DNA of 64,000 nucleotides from NCBI GenBank assembly GCA_036784855.1, contig JAZDSV010000022.1, positions 171,001 through 235,000 on the forward strand. The letters run 5' to 3'. The position numbers and the translations under genes are program-made. Under the pieces are notes generated by a model. That model saw only the letters and a program-made list of their open reading frames with translations. It did no database searches and was not told the origin of the DNA. The stretch's first letter is position 1. Every line of letters starts with the position of its first letter. Shown piece by piece: positions 43,988 through 54,790 of this stretch. Origin of the DNA: Aphelidium insulamus (taxonomy: Eukaryota; Aphelidiomycota; Aphelidea; Aphelidiaceae).

Positions 43988-46900
43988 CTAAACAGCCCGC
44001 AACTGATCAGGCGAGGAAAAGTAGCGAGTCGCCAAGTAGCCCCGGTGCTGTGCCATTTCCTCTTCCACCGTCCCATCAACTATCAGGCGGTATACTACTA
44101 CATCTGAAGCACTATCTGGCGTCCATAGCCGTGTAAGCCTTCGACACACGGGATCAATCGAAATCGCTTTAATAACTTTCATACAATTAATACATACCAA
44201 AACGATTCCATTGCTTGCGCTTGCTGCTCGCCGCGATCATCGGTAAAGGGGTGCAGAAAAAAAACCTCCTTGGCGATCAACATTATATCGCCGCTCATGG
44301 AGCCTTCGTCGGCCAGCGCAATGACAAGAGGTGTCTCAAATTGTATTGCAGCTTGCATGCGCGATTTATGTTTACCATGAATTGCGATGTGATCCACGTT
44401 CCGCTCCTGCAGCATTCTGCATGTCACAGCAAACAATTCTGGAGACTGAGTGAGAATCAACTTTCGGAGACTTTGATCTGGTGAAGGAACTTCTTGCGAC
44501 AACAAGTTTAGCAGCGCGTGCAACTTCGAACCATATTTGATGATAGTGTCCTCGCGTTGTTTCAGCCACTGTTTAAATTGGGCCGCAGCAAGTCTGTGAG
44601 GACGGTGAGAAAGAAAATTGCATTCCGCGCACAAAATGCTGGAATCGGGCTCCCAGCAATCTCGACAGACGGCGTGTGAACAGTTTAGCACCGTGACAAT
44701 GTATTCGTCACCGCCAGAAATCGACTCTTCAGAAATAGACACGGCGCATTGACAGCAAGATACAGTCGGCACAATATCGTGCTCCTTGATCAGGTTTAAT
44801 CTTGACAGCTGTTCTTCCAACGTCGACACTTCCGTCTGTTTCTGTTTAAGTTGACCGGCGAGTTCCATCGCATACTCGGTCGCGGCATTGGGGCCAACAT
44901 CTGCGTCGTTGCCAACACGAATATTGAGATCGCTAATTTCGCGACAACGATGTTCTTTCTGTACCGCTATATCAATTCGATGAACGACAGGTGTTCTTCC
45001 AGTGTGGCCAAGCGACCTTGTCGCGCCAAAAAGGATCCAGCGTGCGAGCTGACGTCAACAGTAGGTTGCGCTGCTTCCGTGTCGTGGCACAAGAAATTCG
45101 CGGTGCGGTAATACTCGTAGATCCATTTCTCAGCCGATGTCAGCCGAAGTCTCAATGGTTTATCCAAACAGTCGAATCGATAAGTACTCGCGTTGTATCT
45201 CCGAACGCAAACATCCATGAAATGCTTCTTGGTCATGCACGAATCGGTGTCGATCGGAGTTCCGATATCTCTTGTGATAGCAAAAAAGTCCCCCCGGAGG
45301 TCGGAAGAATCAGCTCCTAGAGATAACGTGAAACTTGCAGAGAATGGATTCGGCTTTAATTGTTTGTTGAGAACCACGCGCCACCACATAACGCGTCTCA
45401 ATGCATCTACATTTAGCACCGATTTTGCCGAAAGTTCGCTTCCATTGGAACTAAGCACGTGCGCAAGGTTCGAACAACTAATCGCAGCAATTGCATCTGC
45501 CGCATTTACTTCCGTAGTTGGCGAAAGAAGCTCTGCATTTAGTAATACTACATCGGCTCCAGAAATCTCTTTCCACGTCAAGTGGTTGAACTTTTTCTTT
45601 TGTTTAATCTCGATGATTTTTGAGTTTGGCATGAGCCTTGACAACGAGGAACTCCATGTGAAGAATGACGTTTCATCAAGTACCACTAATGTAGCTTTGC
45701 ATGGCGCATAATTGAGCTTGTCCACTGTGCGAAGCCAAGATATGCGTTCCGGTGAAGTATACGGATTAAGTAAAATCAAAGCGGCAACAGTCAACTATCA
45801 CGATCAACAAACATTTGTACACAATAACACCACCTACATGATCGCGGCCGCCACCAGAATACCCTTTGCAAAGAATAGCTCCTCTAACAGCGACATTTTT
45901 TGGCGCCACATTTGCCACAATATGCGTAGGATCATGCTCAAAGTATTGACTAGCAGATGGTGAGAAATATGGACCATCCGCGCACACTCGAACGGCATCC
46001 TCGCACGCTGCAAGATCCTCAGAAGAGAGTTGAGGCACCGATATAACATGATGCTCAGTTTCGAGGGAGAGAAGCCAGGTAAGAATTCTCCGTGGGTAAG
46101 AATCGAAACCATGTTTTTCGAAAGCTGCGTTCGGTGGCGGAGTTTCCAAGAGTTCGTAGCTCAGATCATCGCGCATGTGCGGAAGATAAATTCGGTCATC
46201 GGTTAACTTCGCAGCGAGTAGCTTGGTTTCGTGAAGCGGCAATTTTTCCATGAACCGCTTTTTAATCATCTCGACATCCACAAAGCAATGTACACCAATA
46301 TTATAATATTCCAGCATCTCGACCTCCCAGTGAATATAACTTCGGGCGTCCGGTGGCAAGTGAAATGCTTTTCGGTTATCAAGCGGTATGAAAACAGTCC
46401 CGTCATCGTTTTGGAGGACATACTGAGTGACAACTTCACGTCTTATCAAATTATTGAAACGTTTGATCGTTCCGTTGGAAAGAAGCTTTTCTTTGGTACC
46501 TGCGCGAGGGTTGTGGTGATCAGCTGTCGCCTTAAACGGAAGGACTTCATCTTGGTAATACTTGTCGCGCTTTTCGGCGAATTGGAAGTCGGCAACACTC
46601 GGCACAGAATCCGATGTAAGTACATCTGGGTACTGAAATATTTCCTTCTTTGGCTCGCTGGAGTTGCCGTACATTTCGTACTCATAGCGGTGTGCAACAA
46701 TTTTCGGCCGAGTAACCCGAAGCCGGTGCCGATACCCAATTTTAAATTCGATGGTTTTCCCAGTCATTTCTTTTACATAATCCTGATGCCTTCGCAAATC
46801 AACCGTCGTTTTGAACAAGAATGCGTATGTGTGCGACGGCGGCAACAACTTTGGCACAGGATAATGTATATCGTGCGGTTTCAGCGCAATGTACTCGCAC

Positions 46901-47530
46901 GGGTCCGGGCGATTGAATGGCTGAGGCACAAGAAGTGGGCAGTCATCAATAGGAAGTAGCGATCCGGTTGCCGGATACTGACTTTGACTTGATTCCTTTC
47001 GGGCAAAGATGAAAGGTGATTTGGGATTGATCTTCGAAGCTGCTTTCTCTTTGCCTTTATCGCACGGAGATTTATGTGGAGCAACTGGGCCTGTCGATCG
47101 CGTAGCCATTCCCTTTGACGTGCCACCAACGGCATTTTGACTCGAATCTTCTTCTGGTGGGCAAAATTCCTCGTCACTGCCGAGATCCTCGTCGTGCTCT
47201 TCGTCTTCATCGTCACAGTCGATAACGATGATATCTACGGAAAGGTTATGTTCTCAGCTCATTGCATTAGTGCGCGTACCACGTCTGCTTCTCTTCTCTC
47301 TAAAGTTTTTACAACTGCTGCTGCTATCAGCTGTGCAGCTTGGTGAGATCCGAGAATGCAAGCTACGTGAAACTACACAGACCTTGGTCGGTGTCCGAAA
47401 ACCACCTTTTCGAAGAGCCGGCGCGTGAGACCGCTACGTCATCCTCTGCTGAATGTCAAGAGGACAAGGTATATCGCCACAAGCAGCGCTCATTACCTTC
47501 ATCGGGGTCCACAAGGTAAGGCACCGCCAT
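43988..47530 (-). CDS. SNF2/RAD5-like RING protein with degenerate ATPase motifs (copy A)
   Basis: Five exons on the minus strand: 47497-47530, 45838-47234, 45017-45794, 44198-44966, 43988-44138; 1,042 residues. The N-terminus has D-I-I-V-I-D-C-D-D-E-D-E-E, a textbook SUMO-interaction-like hydrophobic core plus acidic run. The SNF2 fold can be followed: A-V-R-G-A-I-L stands where R-G-G-I-L-A-D-E-M-G-L-G-K-T would be, but the P-loop is replaced by C-K-G-Y-S-G-G-G-R-D; A-L-I-L-L-N-P follows. Motif II is R-V-M-W-W-R-V-V-L-N-K-Q instead of D-E-A-H. A RING (C-C-Q-C, L-N-C-S-H-A-V-C-R-D-C-W, C-A-E-C) interrupts the helicase. The C-terminal lobe ends W-L-T-R-L-W then V-V-V-Y-R-L-I-V-D-G-T-V-E-E-E-M. 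ATP hydrolysis therefore looks lost while the RING looks intact. It is the tandem paralogue of the next gene. A SUMO-directed ubiquitin ligase or scaffold is an inference. Confidence 0.75.
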
Positions 47531-47590
47531 TGTACAGCCACGAAGCAATGCAAAAAGAAAAATTTTTATGAAAAGAACTGAAAAAAACAA

Positions 47591-50500
47591 CTATTTCGCA
47601 ACATTCTTGCCACGCATTGTCAGCGTGGCGTCAAAATGTTCTGTAGACGAGTAAGAGCGGAGTGCAGGATATTCTCGCCGTTTCGCCATATCATGTTCGA
47701 CAGTGTCGGCAGCAACGAATCGATATAGTTTTACTTGCTTTGTGGCATTTCTGAGCCACACCCGCGTGACCCTAGTTAATCATTTTTATCAGCAGCTCCA
47801 CCAAGTCACACCACCACACTTACCAATAGCCTTCTATAGCAAGAGCATGTTCATCGCCAAGCGGGTGCGTGAATGGGTGAAAAAATATTATCGACGTTGC
47901 TTCCTGTAGCAGTATTCCATCAGTGCCAATCTCGTCTGCCAAAACAATAACCGCTTCAATAGTCTCCAAAGTTTTATAGTCGGTCAACAGTTTCCGTCTG
48001 GTGAAGCGTGTGCCATTCGCAGAAACATGGGCGATGCCTCGCGCCGACAAAAAGGAGCTGATTGCACCCACCAATTCGTTGGACTGCACGAAAAACACGG
48101 CTTTCAACGGCGCGCTGGGTGTGCTCTTCAGACAATTGTGCATTGCATAGAACTTGGAGCCAAATGAGAGTATTTCGGCTTTCCGGGTCGCCAGCCACTC
48201 TCCAAAGTTGGATTTCGACAAACGTTGTGGTTTCTTCATTTTACTACCGCAATGTTTACAGCTCGATGCCTTAGGTGTCAAGCAAGTTGAACAAAATAAG
48301 TGATTGCACTCTGTCAAAAGCACGTGGTCGGAAGCCGCCATTGGCGCCAATTTGCGCGAGCATCCGACGCAGTTAAGCGGTTCGTCGATAGTATCGATCA
48401 GAGACTTTATCTCAAGCATGCGTTTCTCAGTGTTGGCCAGCTTTCCCTGGAGGCCAAACAGCTCATCGTGCCTTTCTGCGTCTACCTCATCGTCTTTCTG
48501 TGCACCATCGTGCGATTGCAGTTTCGCCATTTCTTTCAGCAGCACTTCTGCGGTTTGTAACTCATCGGTGCTCAGTCGAAATAGGTGTTGCGGTAAAGTT
48601 TCCTGAGGGCGACTCGCCGATCCGTGCCAGCTCGCTGCACCCACATTGTCAACGACGCTCCTGTCCGGAAGGGAAGTATAAAAATCGTACAGCCACTTTT
48701 CCGCTGCCGTTAGCCTCACCGTGATCAAGCTCTCCGACAGCTTTCGAGCGCGCGAGTGCTCTTCATTTCGCCGCACGCATAAATCGAGAAACTGGCGTCC
48801 CTCCTCCAGTGAGGGATTCGCAAGTGCAATGTTTACGCTCTTTGCAAAGTACTGCAACGATTTTTCCGGATCGTCAAATGAAATGTTGCCCAAATATAGC
48901 GTGAAATTTGCGCGCAATGGCGGCTGAATTTTTCTCGAAGTGTCGTCAATTATCACACGCCACCACATGACACGTCTGTAGATAACAGCGTGCGAAGAAT
49001 TTCCCACCATATTTGGCGTATCGGTCGCGATTTTCAGGTGGCTAACAGACCGGCTGTAAAAGTGATCGTTGCCAACATGCTCGACAAGAGTCGACTCTGA
49101 CTTTTGATGAAAGTCTGCCACCACAATATGTACCCGTACGAGATCTCTCCATCTGAATTTTTCCAGGTCGCTGGCAGTGCTCAAATACGCCGTCGCAACT
49201 TTCGGAAGATACTTTTGAATGTAGGATTTCCACACCAGCATGTTCGCCGCATTTGTACTGATCAGAGTGACTCGGCTCGCGACGTAGTTTGCTCGGTCGA
49301 TTTCCAAATGCCAATTCATCTGTGCGGAAGTTTTAGGTGGATTAGACGCAATCAACGCCATGACACATGTGCGCTACGCATTCCATTAGCGAATATTACA
49401 ACATGCACCGCAGCAATACGCACGTCTTTGCGTATATCCCTTTCATTCGGACGTAATATAGCACCGCGTATCGCAGTCTTCTTCACATGGGCGTCTGTGG
49501 CCCATTTAGCCGGGTTCGAATCAAAGTATTGCTTGGCCGACGCAGAAAAATACGGTCCCTGCGGTGTAAGCTTAATTGCGTCACGACAAGCATCGGAGTC
49601 TTCTTCGGATAAATCGGGAGCAGAGATAAATTTCCGCCCGTTCTCCAAATCGATCAACCAGGTTAGTGTTCGCCGGTACGCCGAGTCTAAGGCACCGCCA
49701 CTGAAAGTTGGGCCTGGATGAGTTTCGATTTCGCCGTACGTATCTCGACAACAAAATGCCTCAAAACTCTTGGGACGTGTGCCAAACGTGGTTGATATGG
49801 CATGCGACATAAACGGGATCTCGTGCATGGGCAAATTTTCCTCAAATTGCCGCCGGACCGCTTCCAGATCAACAAAGAACCGCACATTGCAGATTTCGCG
49901 GTTGCTTCGGCGACCCTCGATGAAAAAATATGATGAAGCGCCGGGATGGAGACACATATAGTGCCCGTGGACTTTGTCGATTGCCATGGCAAAACCATTG
50001 TCACTCTCGAGTAGGTAATTGGTGACTACTTCTCGGCGAAGCAGATTGTTGAACCGCTTTATCGTTCCATTGCCGCAGAGCTTCTCCTTTGAGCCCGCAC
50101 GACCGTTGAAGGTCTGCACATTTTCCTTGAACGGGTAAATGTCGCCTCTGTAGTACGGGTCGGCGAATTCCACGGCATGAAAATTAATAACATGGGGCAC
50201 TTCATCGCCCTTGACACGTTGATTTGTCCCGGAGTAATCAACGCATTCCATCACCGGGTCACTGGAATATGCCATACGGGAATAGACGTAGCGCTGGTTC
50301 TCAATTTTTGGCCGATAAACTCGGAGATGGTGTCGGTATCCGAGTTTCAATTGAAATGGCTTGCCGCCGGAAGCGTCGACTGCAGCTACAGTAGACTTGC
50401 TCAAGTTGAAGTTCACTTCGAACACACACTTGTACGAATGGTCGGCTGGTAACAGCTCCGGCAGCTGAGGAGCATGGTTTTGGACATAGTCTATCGGCTG

Positions 50501-50812
50501 CTCGGAATATATAAACTCTTGCAGTGCTCGGCTAGCATTGTTGTCGTCCACGTACTGTGTCGGCAGCGTACACTCGTCAATTGCCAAGGGGTAAAATGTT
50601 TTGTCGAGCGCATCCTCATCATTTTTACCCAAAGGATCTGTCGGATCGACGGCGGGCACATCAGGTTTCACATCAGGTGTGCCGATTGCTTCCACGGCCC
50701 GTCCCTTTCCTTTATCCCTGCTAGACATCGCAGCGCCCTCGGCATCTCCATCAGCTAGTGAAACCGACTCGCTGCAAGGTGCTGGCGTTGTTGCGTTAGA
50801 TATGTCTTCCAT
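47591..50812 (-). CDS. SNF2/RAD5-like RING protein with degenerate ATPase motifs (copy B)
   Basis: Exons on the minus strand: 49409-50812, 47824-49373, 47591-47771; 1,044 residues from the ATG at 50812. An upstream exon (beginning about 50864) probably adds S-V-I-E-L-C-S-D-D-E-E ahead of it, again a SUMO-interaction-like motif, so the true start lies further upstream and is unresolved. The order matches copy A: a large N-terminal domain with F-Q-L-K-L-G-Y-R-H-H-L-R-V and N-G-T-I-K-R-F-N-N-L-L-R-R-E; A-I-R-G-A-I-L with the P-loop replaced by R-P-N-E-R-D; R-V-M-W-W-R-V-I-I-D-D-T-S at motif II; L-T-A-A-E-K-W-L-Y-D-F-Y; RING C-V-G-C, E-C-N-H-L-F-C-S-T-C, C-K-H-C; and final lobe V-K-L-Y-R-F-V-A-A-D-T-V-E. 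Motif VI lacks the R-x-G-Q signature. Two introns fall at the same place and phase as in copy A, so the pair arose by tandem duplication. Confidence 0.75.
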
Positions 50813-51315
50813 CTCCTCATCATCGGAGCACAGCTCAATAACGGACGCTGTATGTGCTGAACATATCCGGCATTAATCTGATATCTGCAGATCCACATTG
50901 CAGTGCTCTTACCGCTGCTGAGTCTTTGTTTACTGGACCCGATTCCAGGATCGTCCGCATCTGCAGTAGCGATAGAATGAGCATCTCTCGACTCAACGTT
51001 GTGTTATGTACTACCAGATGGACACGCCAGTGATGGGGCATTGCACGAGGATGTGGCAACGATTGTCACTGCAGCGAACAAGTTATTACTTATTGTGTGC
51101 GGGAACATCACCACCGTAAGACCGCACCATCATCGTCGTCGATATCGTTCGAGATTTCCACCGCCATTCGTATTCTCTCAGGTGCTCCGGTTTCACTCCA
51201 GTCAGGTGAAACCGGGAGGCCGGCGGTGTTGCTAACAGCAGCGTGCGTGCGGCCGGCTCTTGTTTAGCATGTATATTATGCAATAAGGTCATTAAAATTT
51301 CCAGCGCACCATCGC
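50813..51315. other. Region upstream of SNF2-RING copy B, with probable 5' exon
   Basis: About 500 bp. It probably contains the rest of a first coding exon of copy B (acceptor near 50863; an upstream exon with donor near 50920 would code S-I-A-T-A-D-A-D-D-P-G-I), but I could not find a start codon that keeps frame. The part near the tRNA genes is AT-rich. No other gene seen. Confidence 0.4.
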
Positions 51316-51388
51316 GGGGATCTAGCTCAAATGGTAGAGCGCTTGCTTAGCATGCATGAGGTACTGGGATCGATGCCCAGGTTCTCCA
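51316..51388 (+). tRNA. tRNA-Ala (AGC)
   Basis: 73 nt without CCA. Acceptor stem GGGGATC/GTTCTCC, D arm GCTC...GAGC, anticodon loop TTAGCAT with anticodon AGC, T arm CTGGG ATCGATG CCCAG. The third acceptor pair is G-U (G3, U70), the identity element read by alanyl-tRNA synthetase, which confirms the amino acid. One acceptor pair and one anticodon-stem pair are mismatched. No T-run follows before the next tRNA. Confidence 0.9.
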
Positions 51389-51397
51389 CGCTTCTCT

Positions 51398-51487
51398 CTC
51401 GCCATAGCTCAGTTGGAAGAGCGTAGGACTGTAATGTCACTCAGCTCGGTTATCCTAAGGTCGCTGGTTCGATCCCGGCTGGCGAGA
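51398..51487 (+). tRNA. tRNA-Tyr (GTA) with 17-nt intron
   Basis: 90 nt in total. The acceptor stem CTCGCCA/TGGCGAG is perfect and starts with C1-G72, the eukaryotic tyrosine identity pair. D arm GCTC...GAGC; anticodon stem TAGGA/TCCTA with anticodon GTA; an intron of about 17 nt directly after position 37 (about 51434-51450), the canonical place for tRNA introns; T arm GCTGG TTCGATC CCGGC. Removing the intron leaves 73 nt. Eukaryotic tRNA-Tyr genes usually carry such an intron. Confidence 0.92.
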
Positions 51488-51495
51488 TTTTTTTT
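51488..51495 (+). terminator. RNA polymerase III T-run
   Basis: A run of T directly follows the last base of tRNA-Tyr. It is the only such run after either tRNA, so it probably ends a shared transcript. Confidence 0.8.
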
Positions 51496-51667
51496 GTTGT
51501 CTTTATTTTTGTGCTGGCGCTTCCCTCCCTCTTGCCTTGGCCACCACTGTGTATACATATATGCAGTTCTAATATTTATGCTGCATTGAAGATCATCAAA
51601 CAGTGTCGTATGTAGTGTCGTGGATTATGAGAGTGTCCTAATCAGCACTACTCTTTCCCACATTATT

Positions 51668-52832
51668 ATGGCCGGAATGCTTCTTCGCTGCGGTGCTCGG
51701 TGGTGCTCACCCGCGCCACTCTCCAGGCGGATGTTCTCGGCCACCGCTTCCTCGACTGGTGGTGGCAGTGGCGTCGGGCGGGCAAAAAGTTCAACGCCAG
51801 CCACCAGCACCACCTTCACACAGCAGCTCGCTTTCCTGCCCAGCCACCCCGTCATCCCCACTTACCGCGTGATGGACACGGATGGCCGCGTGCTGGACTC
51901 TGCCCTTGACCCGCAGGTCTGTGCCATCCATTGCATTGTGCGCGTGTGAACATGTCTCAACGAGCAAGCACCAGCTCTCCAAAGAAGAGTGTCTCAAGAT
52001 TTACCGCGGCATGATCACACTGAACGTCATGGACGTCATACTGTTTGACGCTCAGCGCCAGGGCCGCATATCGTTCTACATGACCAATTACGGGGAGGAG
52101 GCAACGCATTTCGGTGCTGCAGCCGCCCTTTCCCCCGACGACGTGGTATTTGGCCAGTATCGCGAGGCTGGCGTGCTGCTCTATCGCGGCTTCACGCTCG
52201 ACGAGTTCATGAACCAATGCTACAGTAATGCCGAGGATTATGGCAAGGGACGCCAAATGCCGGTGCATTACGGGTGCGCACGTCTCAACTTTCAGACAAT
52301 CTCGTCTCCACTCGGGACACAACTGCCGCAGGTGTGTTGTGAGTTATCCACCTTTCATTACATATGTGGATAAATTGTGCAGGCGGCGGGTGCTGCGTTC
52401 TCGTACAAGCGTGAGGGTCGCAAGAACGTTGCCTTGTGCTACTTTGGTGAGGGTGCCGCCAGCGAGGGTGACTTTCACTATGCGCTCAACTTTGCCTCAA
52501 CAATTGGTAGCCCCACCCTCTTTCTGTGGTGAGTGTTGAAGTATTTAACTCTCTATGTATTTATATTATACATAGCCGCAACAATGGCTACGCTATATCC
52601 ACGCCTTCGTCTGAGCAGTACTCTGGCGACGGCATAGGTATGACTGTTGTTTTACTGTATCAACTCTACTTCACATATTATCTTCAGCTAGCCGCGGGTG
52701 GGGATACGGTGTCAAGACTATTCGGGTGGATGGGAATGATGTGTTTGCCATGTACAACGCCGTCAAACTGGCACGTGACTATGCAACCGAGCACTATAAA
52801 CCCGTGCTGATCGAAGCAATGACTTATCGGTA

Positions 52833-52868
<36 letters not shown>

Positions 52869-53246
52869 GATGCTTTGCACGCATGACCTACCAATGTTTG
52901 CAGCGTTGGCCACCACAGTACATCGGATGACAGCTCCGCATATCGATCCAAGAAGGAGGCCGAGGACTGGAGCCACCGTGATAACCCGCTGTCCAGGCTG
53001 AGAAAGTATTTGGAGGCCAAGCAGTGGTGGAGCGATGCGGAGGAGACGGCGTGGAAGAAGCAGACCCGCTCTGACCTCCTAAAGGCATTCAACCGCGCCG
53101 AGCAAAAGAAGAAGCCGCCCGTGCGAGAACTATTCACGGATGTGTACGACACCGTGCCCAAACATCTCCAAGAGCAGCAGCAAGAGATGGAGGCGGTGGT
53201 GCAAAAGTACAAGGACCAGTACCCGCTAGCGATACATGCGGATTGA
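51668..53246 (+). CDS. BCKDHA: Branched-chain 2-oxoacid dehydrogenase E1 alpha subunit
   Basis: Six exons: 51668-51916, 51975-52331, 52383-52528, 52576-52637, 52688-52829, 52904-53246; 432 residues. The Arg/Ser-rich, acid-poor start ([12 protein letters not shown]) fits a mitochondrial presequence. Family motifs: [25 protein letters not shown], the thiamine-diphosphate block [11 protein letters not shown] then [10 protein letters not shown], and the phosphorylation loop [17 protein letters not shown]. Together with E1 beta it decarboxylates the oxoacids from Val, Leu and Ile in the mitochondrial matrix. The serine sites of the regulatory kinase are kept. Intron 5 contains a TA microsatellite. 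Confidence 0.96.
52836..52865. repeat. (AT)n microsatellite in BCKDHA intron
   Basis: Thirty-base AT dinucleotide run inside intron 5 of BCKDHA, the second such run in the window. Confidence 0.95.
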
Positions 53247-53406
53247 GCTGGGTGCTGATGGGACACTTGCTCCATAAAAACGCATGGCCTCAAATATGAT
53301 CTATTACAGCGTGATTTATAAGCACAGGTCCAGCTCGTGTGACAGATTTACGGCTTCGTGGTATATCTATGTGTGTTGTATCAGCAGCTGAAAACAGTTG
53401 GCACAT

Positions 53407-54430
53407 TCATTTACACACCTCGTCAATGTCCATTGGCGGCAGTCTGCCCAGGAAACTGACTATCTCAGAGTTCTCCAGCTCCTCGAGAGTGTCTCGCCAA
53501 TGCCGCAGCACCGCCAGACATATGAATGGATGTAGCGCCCACCCATCGCTAAAGTAACAGTCCCACAGCCGCAGCACGTTTGGCATGGACATCTCGCGGG
53601 CCAACATGCACTCCATCCACGAGAACGCCCAGTGACCCGACAGCACTTCCTCCCCCTCAAAGTACTCATCTACGCCCAGGCAAGTATATATCAGCATACA
53701 TGTGTGCGGCAGCAAGATAATGTGCAACTTGCATAGTTCGGGGTCAGCGCGCCTGAACAATGACATAAAGTGCGTGACACGCTCGTGCATCGGCTGCCGC
53801 TGGCTGTACTCGTCAATGTGCGACATCATTGCCTCGAACGCGGTAAACACGTCGTGCTCGTTGCGCAGCACGCTGACCAGCGGCCCGCACAAGTGTATCA
53901 ACTGCGGCGCCAGTCAGTCAGACGATGCATATATGATATATATGACATATGATATGTCAGACAGACAGACATATATGTCTCCCTGGAAGGACACGCATAA
54001 CAAAACACATACATAGACATACCACGGGGGAGTAGGCAAGGTTGCGATTGCGGTCCATGTAGCGCCGCAAAACATTCTCCAGCACAATGAACCCCTCGGG
54101 AGTGAGATGTGCGCGGGCTTTCCGTTCGTATCGATGAATCTCGCCGCGCACCTTCTTCACCACCTCCAGATCGTGCTCGTCCGAGATCGGGGACGCCCGT
54201 GACGACGTGTGCGAGCTGCCGGATGACAGCAACTCGTCGTCGCCGCCACTGCAGACAATGGCGTCATCGATTCCGTCTCCGTGGTCAGGGCCGAGCAGCA
54301 GGTACTTCCACACCTCGGCCCGTACATCGGGCGGCACACCCCGCCGTGCCGAATCTCGCACCTTGACAATATCAATGTCGGCATCGTCTCCGCCGAGCAA
54401 GTCACGGAACTCTTCTGCCGTGCACGCCAT
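53407..54430 (-). CDS. TBC-domain Rab GTPase-activating-type protein
   Basis: About three exons on the minus strand: 54023-54430, then from 53901 downwards with a probable 34-bp intron around 53662-53695, ending at 53407. About 310 residues. The domain opens R-R-G-V-P-P-D-V-R-A-E-V-W-K-Y-L-L-L-G, as TBC domains do. V-R-G-E-I-H-R fits the I-x-x-D-x-x-R arginine-finger motif in a conservative form. The usual glutamine-finger motif Y-x-Q-G-M is replaced by A-Y-S-P-V, so the dual-finger mechanism should be impaired. The end, W-A-F-S-W-M-E-C-M-L-A-R-E and V-L-R-L-W-D-C-Y-F-S, resembles the Gyp1/TBC1D22 side of the family. An acidic Ser-rich insert (about residues 55-85) precedes the finger. Rab partner unknown. 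Confidence 0.78.
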
Positions 54431-54790
54431 CGCTGTGCAATGCAGCAGTGTGTGGTATTTCGGGGCAGCGATTTCAGCAGTACACACTCGATCTACTTGA
54501 TATAGTGCTGCGTGAGCCGTCCAGCTGGGGGAGCGGGGCACAGAGGTGCGGGCGGGCTGCTTGCCGAAGAGCTGGCCGACGCCGAGAGCGACCGGACAAA
54601 AAAAATGCTTGCTCTCCCACAGGGTTTCGGTTAGGTCGAGGGGAGATGGAGATATTATTACATTACATAAGCGGCGTGATAAGCGCGCTTGCACTGCAAT
54701 TATATTGTTCGCATATGTAGCGTGGCTAGTCTGTTGTATTGTACCTATATATGTACGTTTATGAAAAATCTGGATTAAACAGACACTCAT

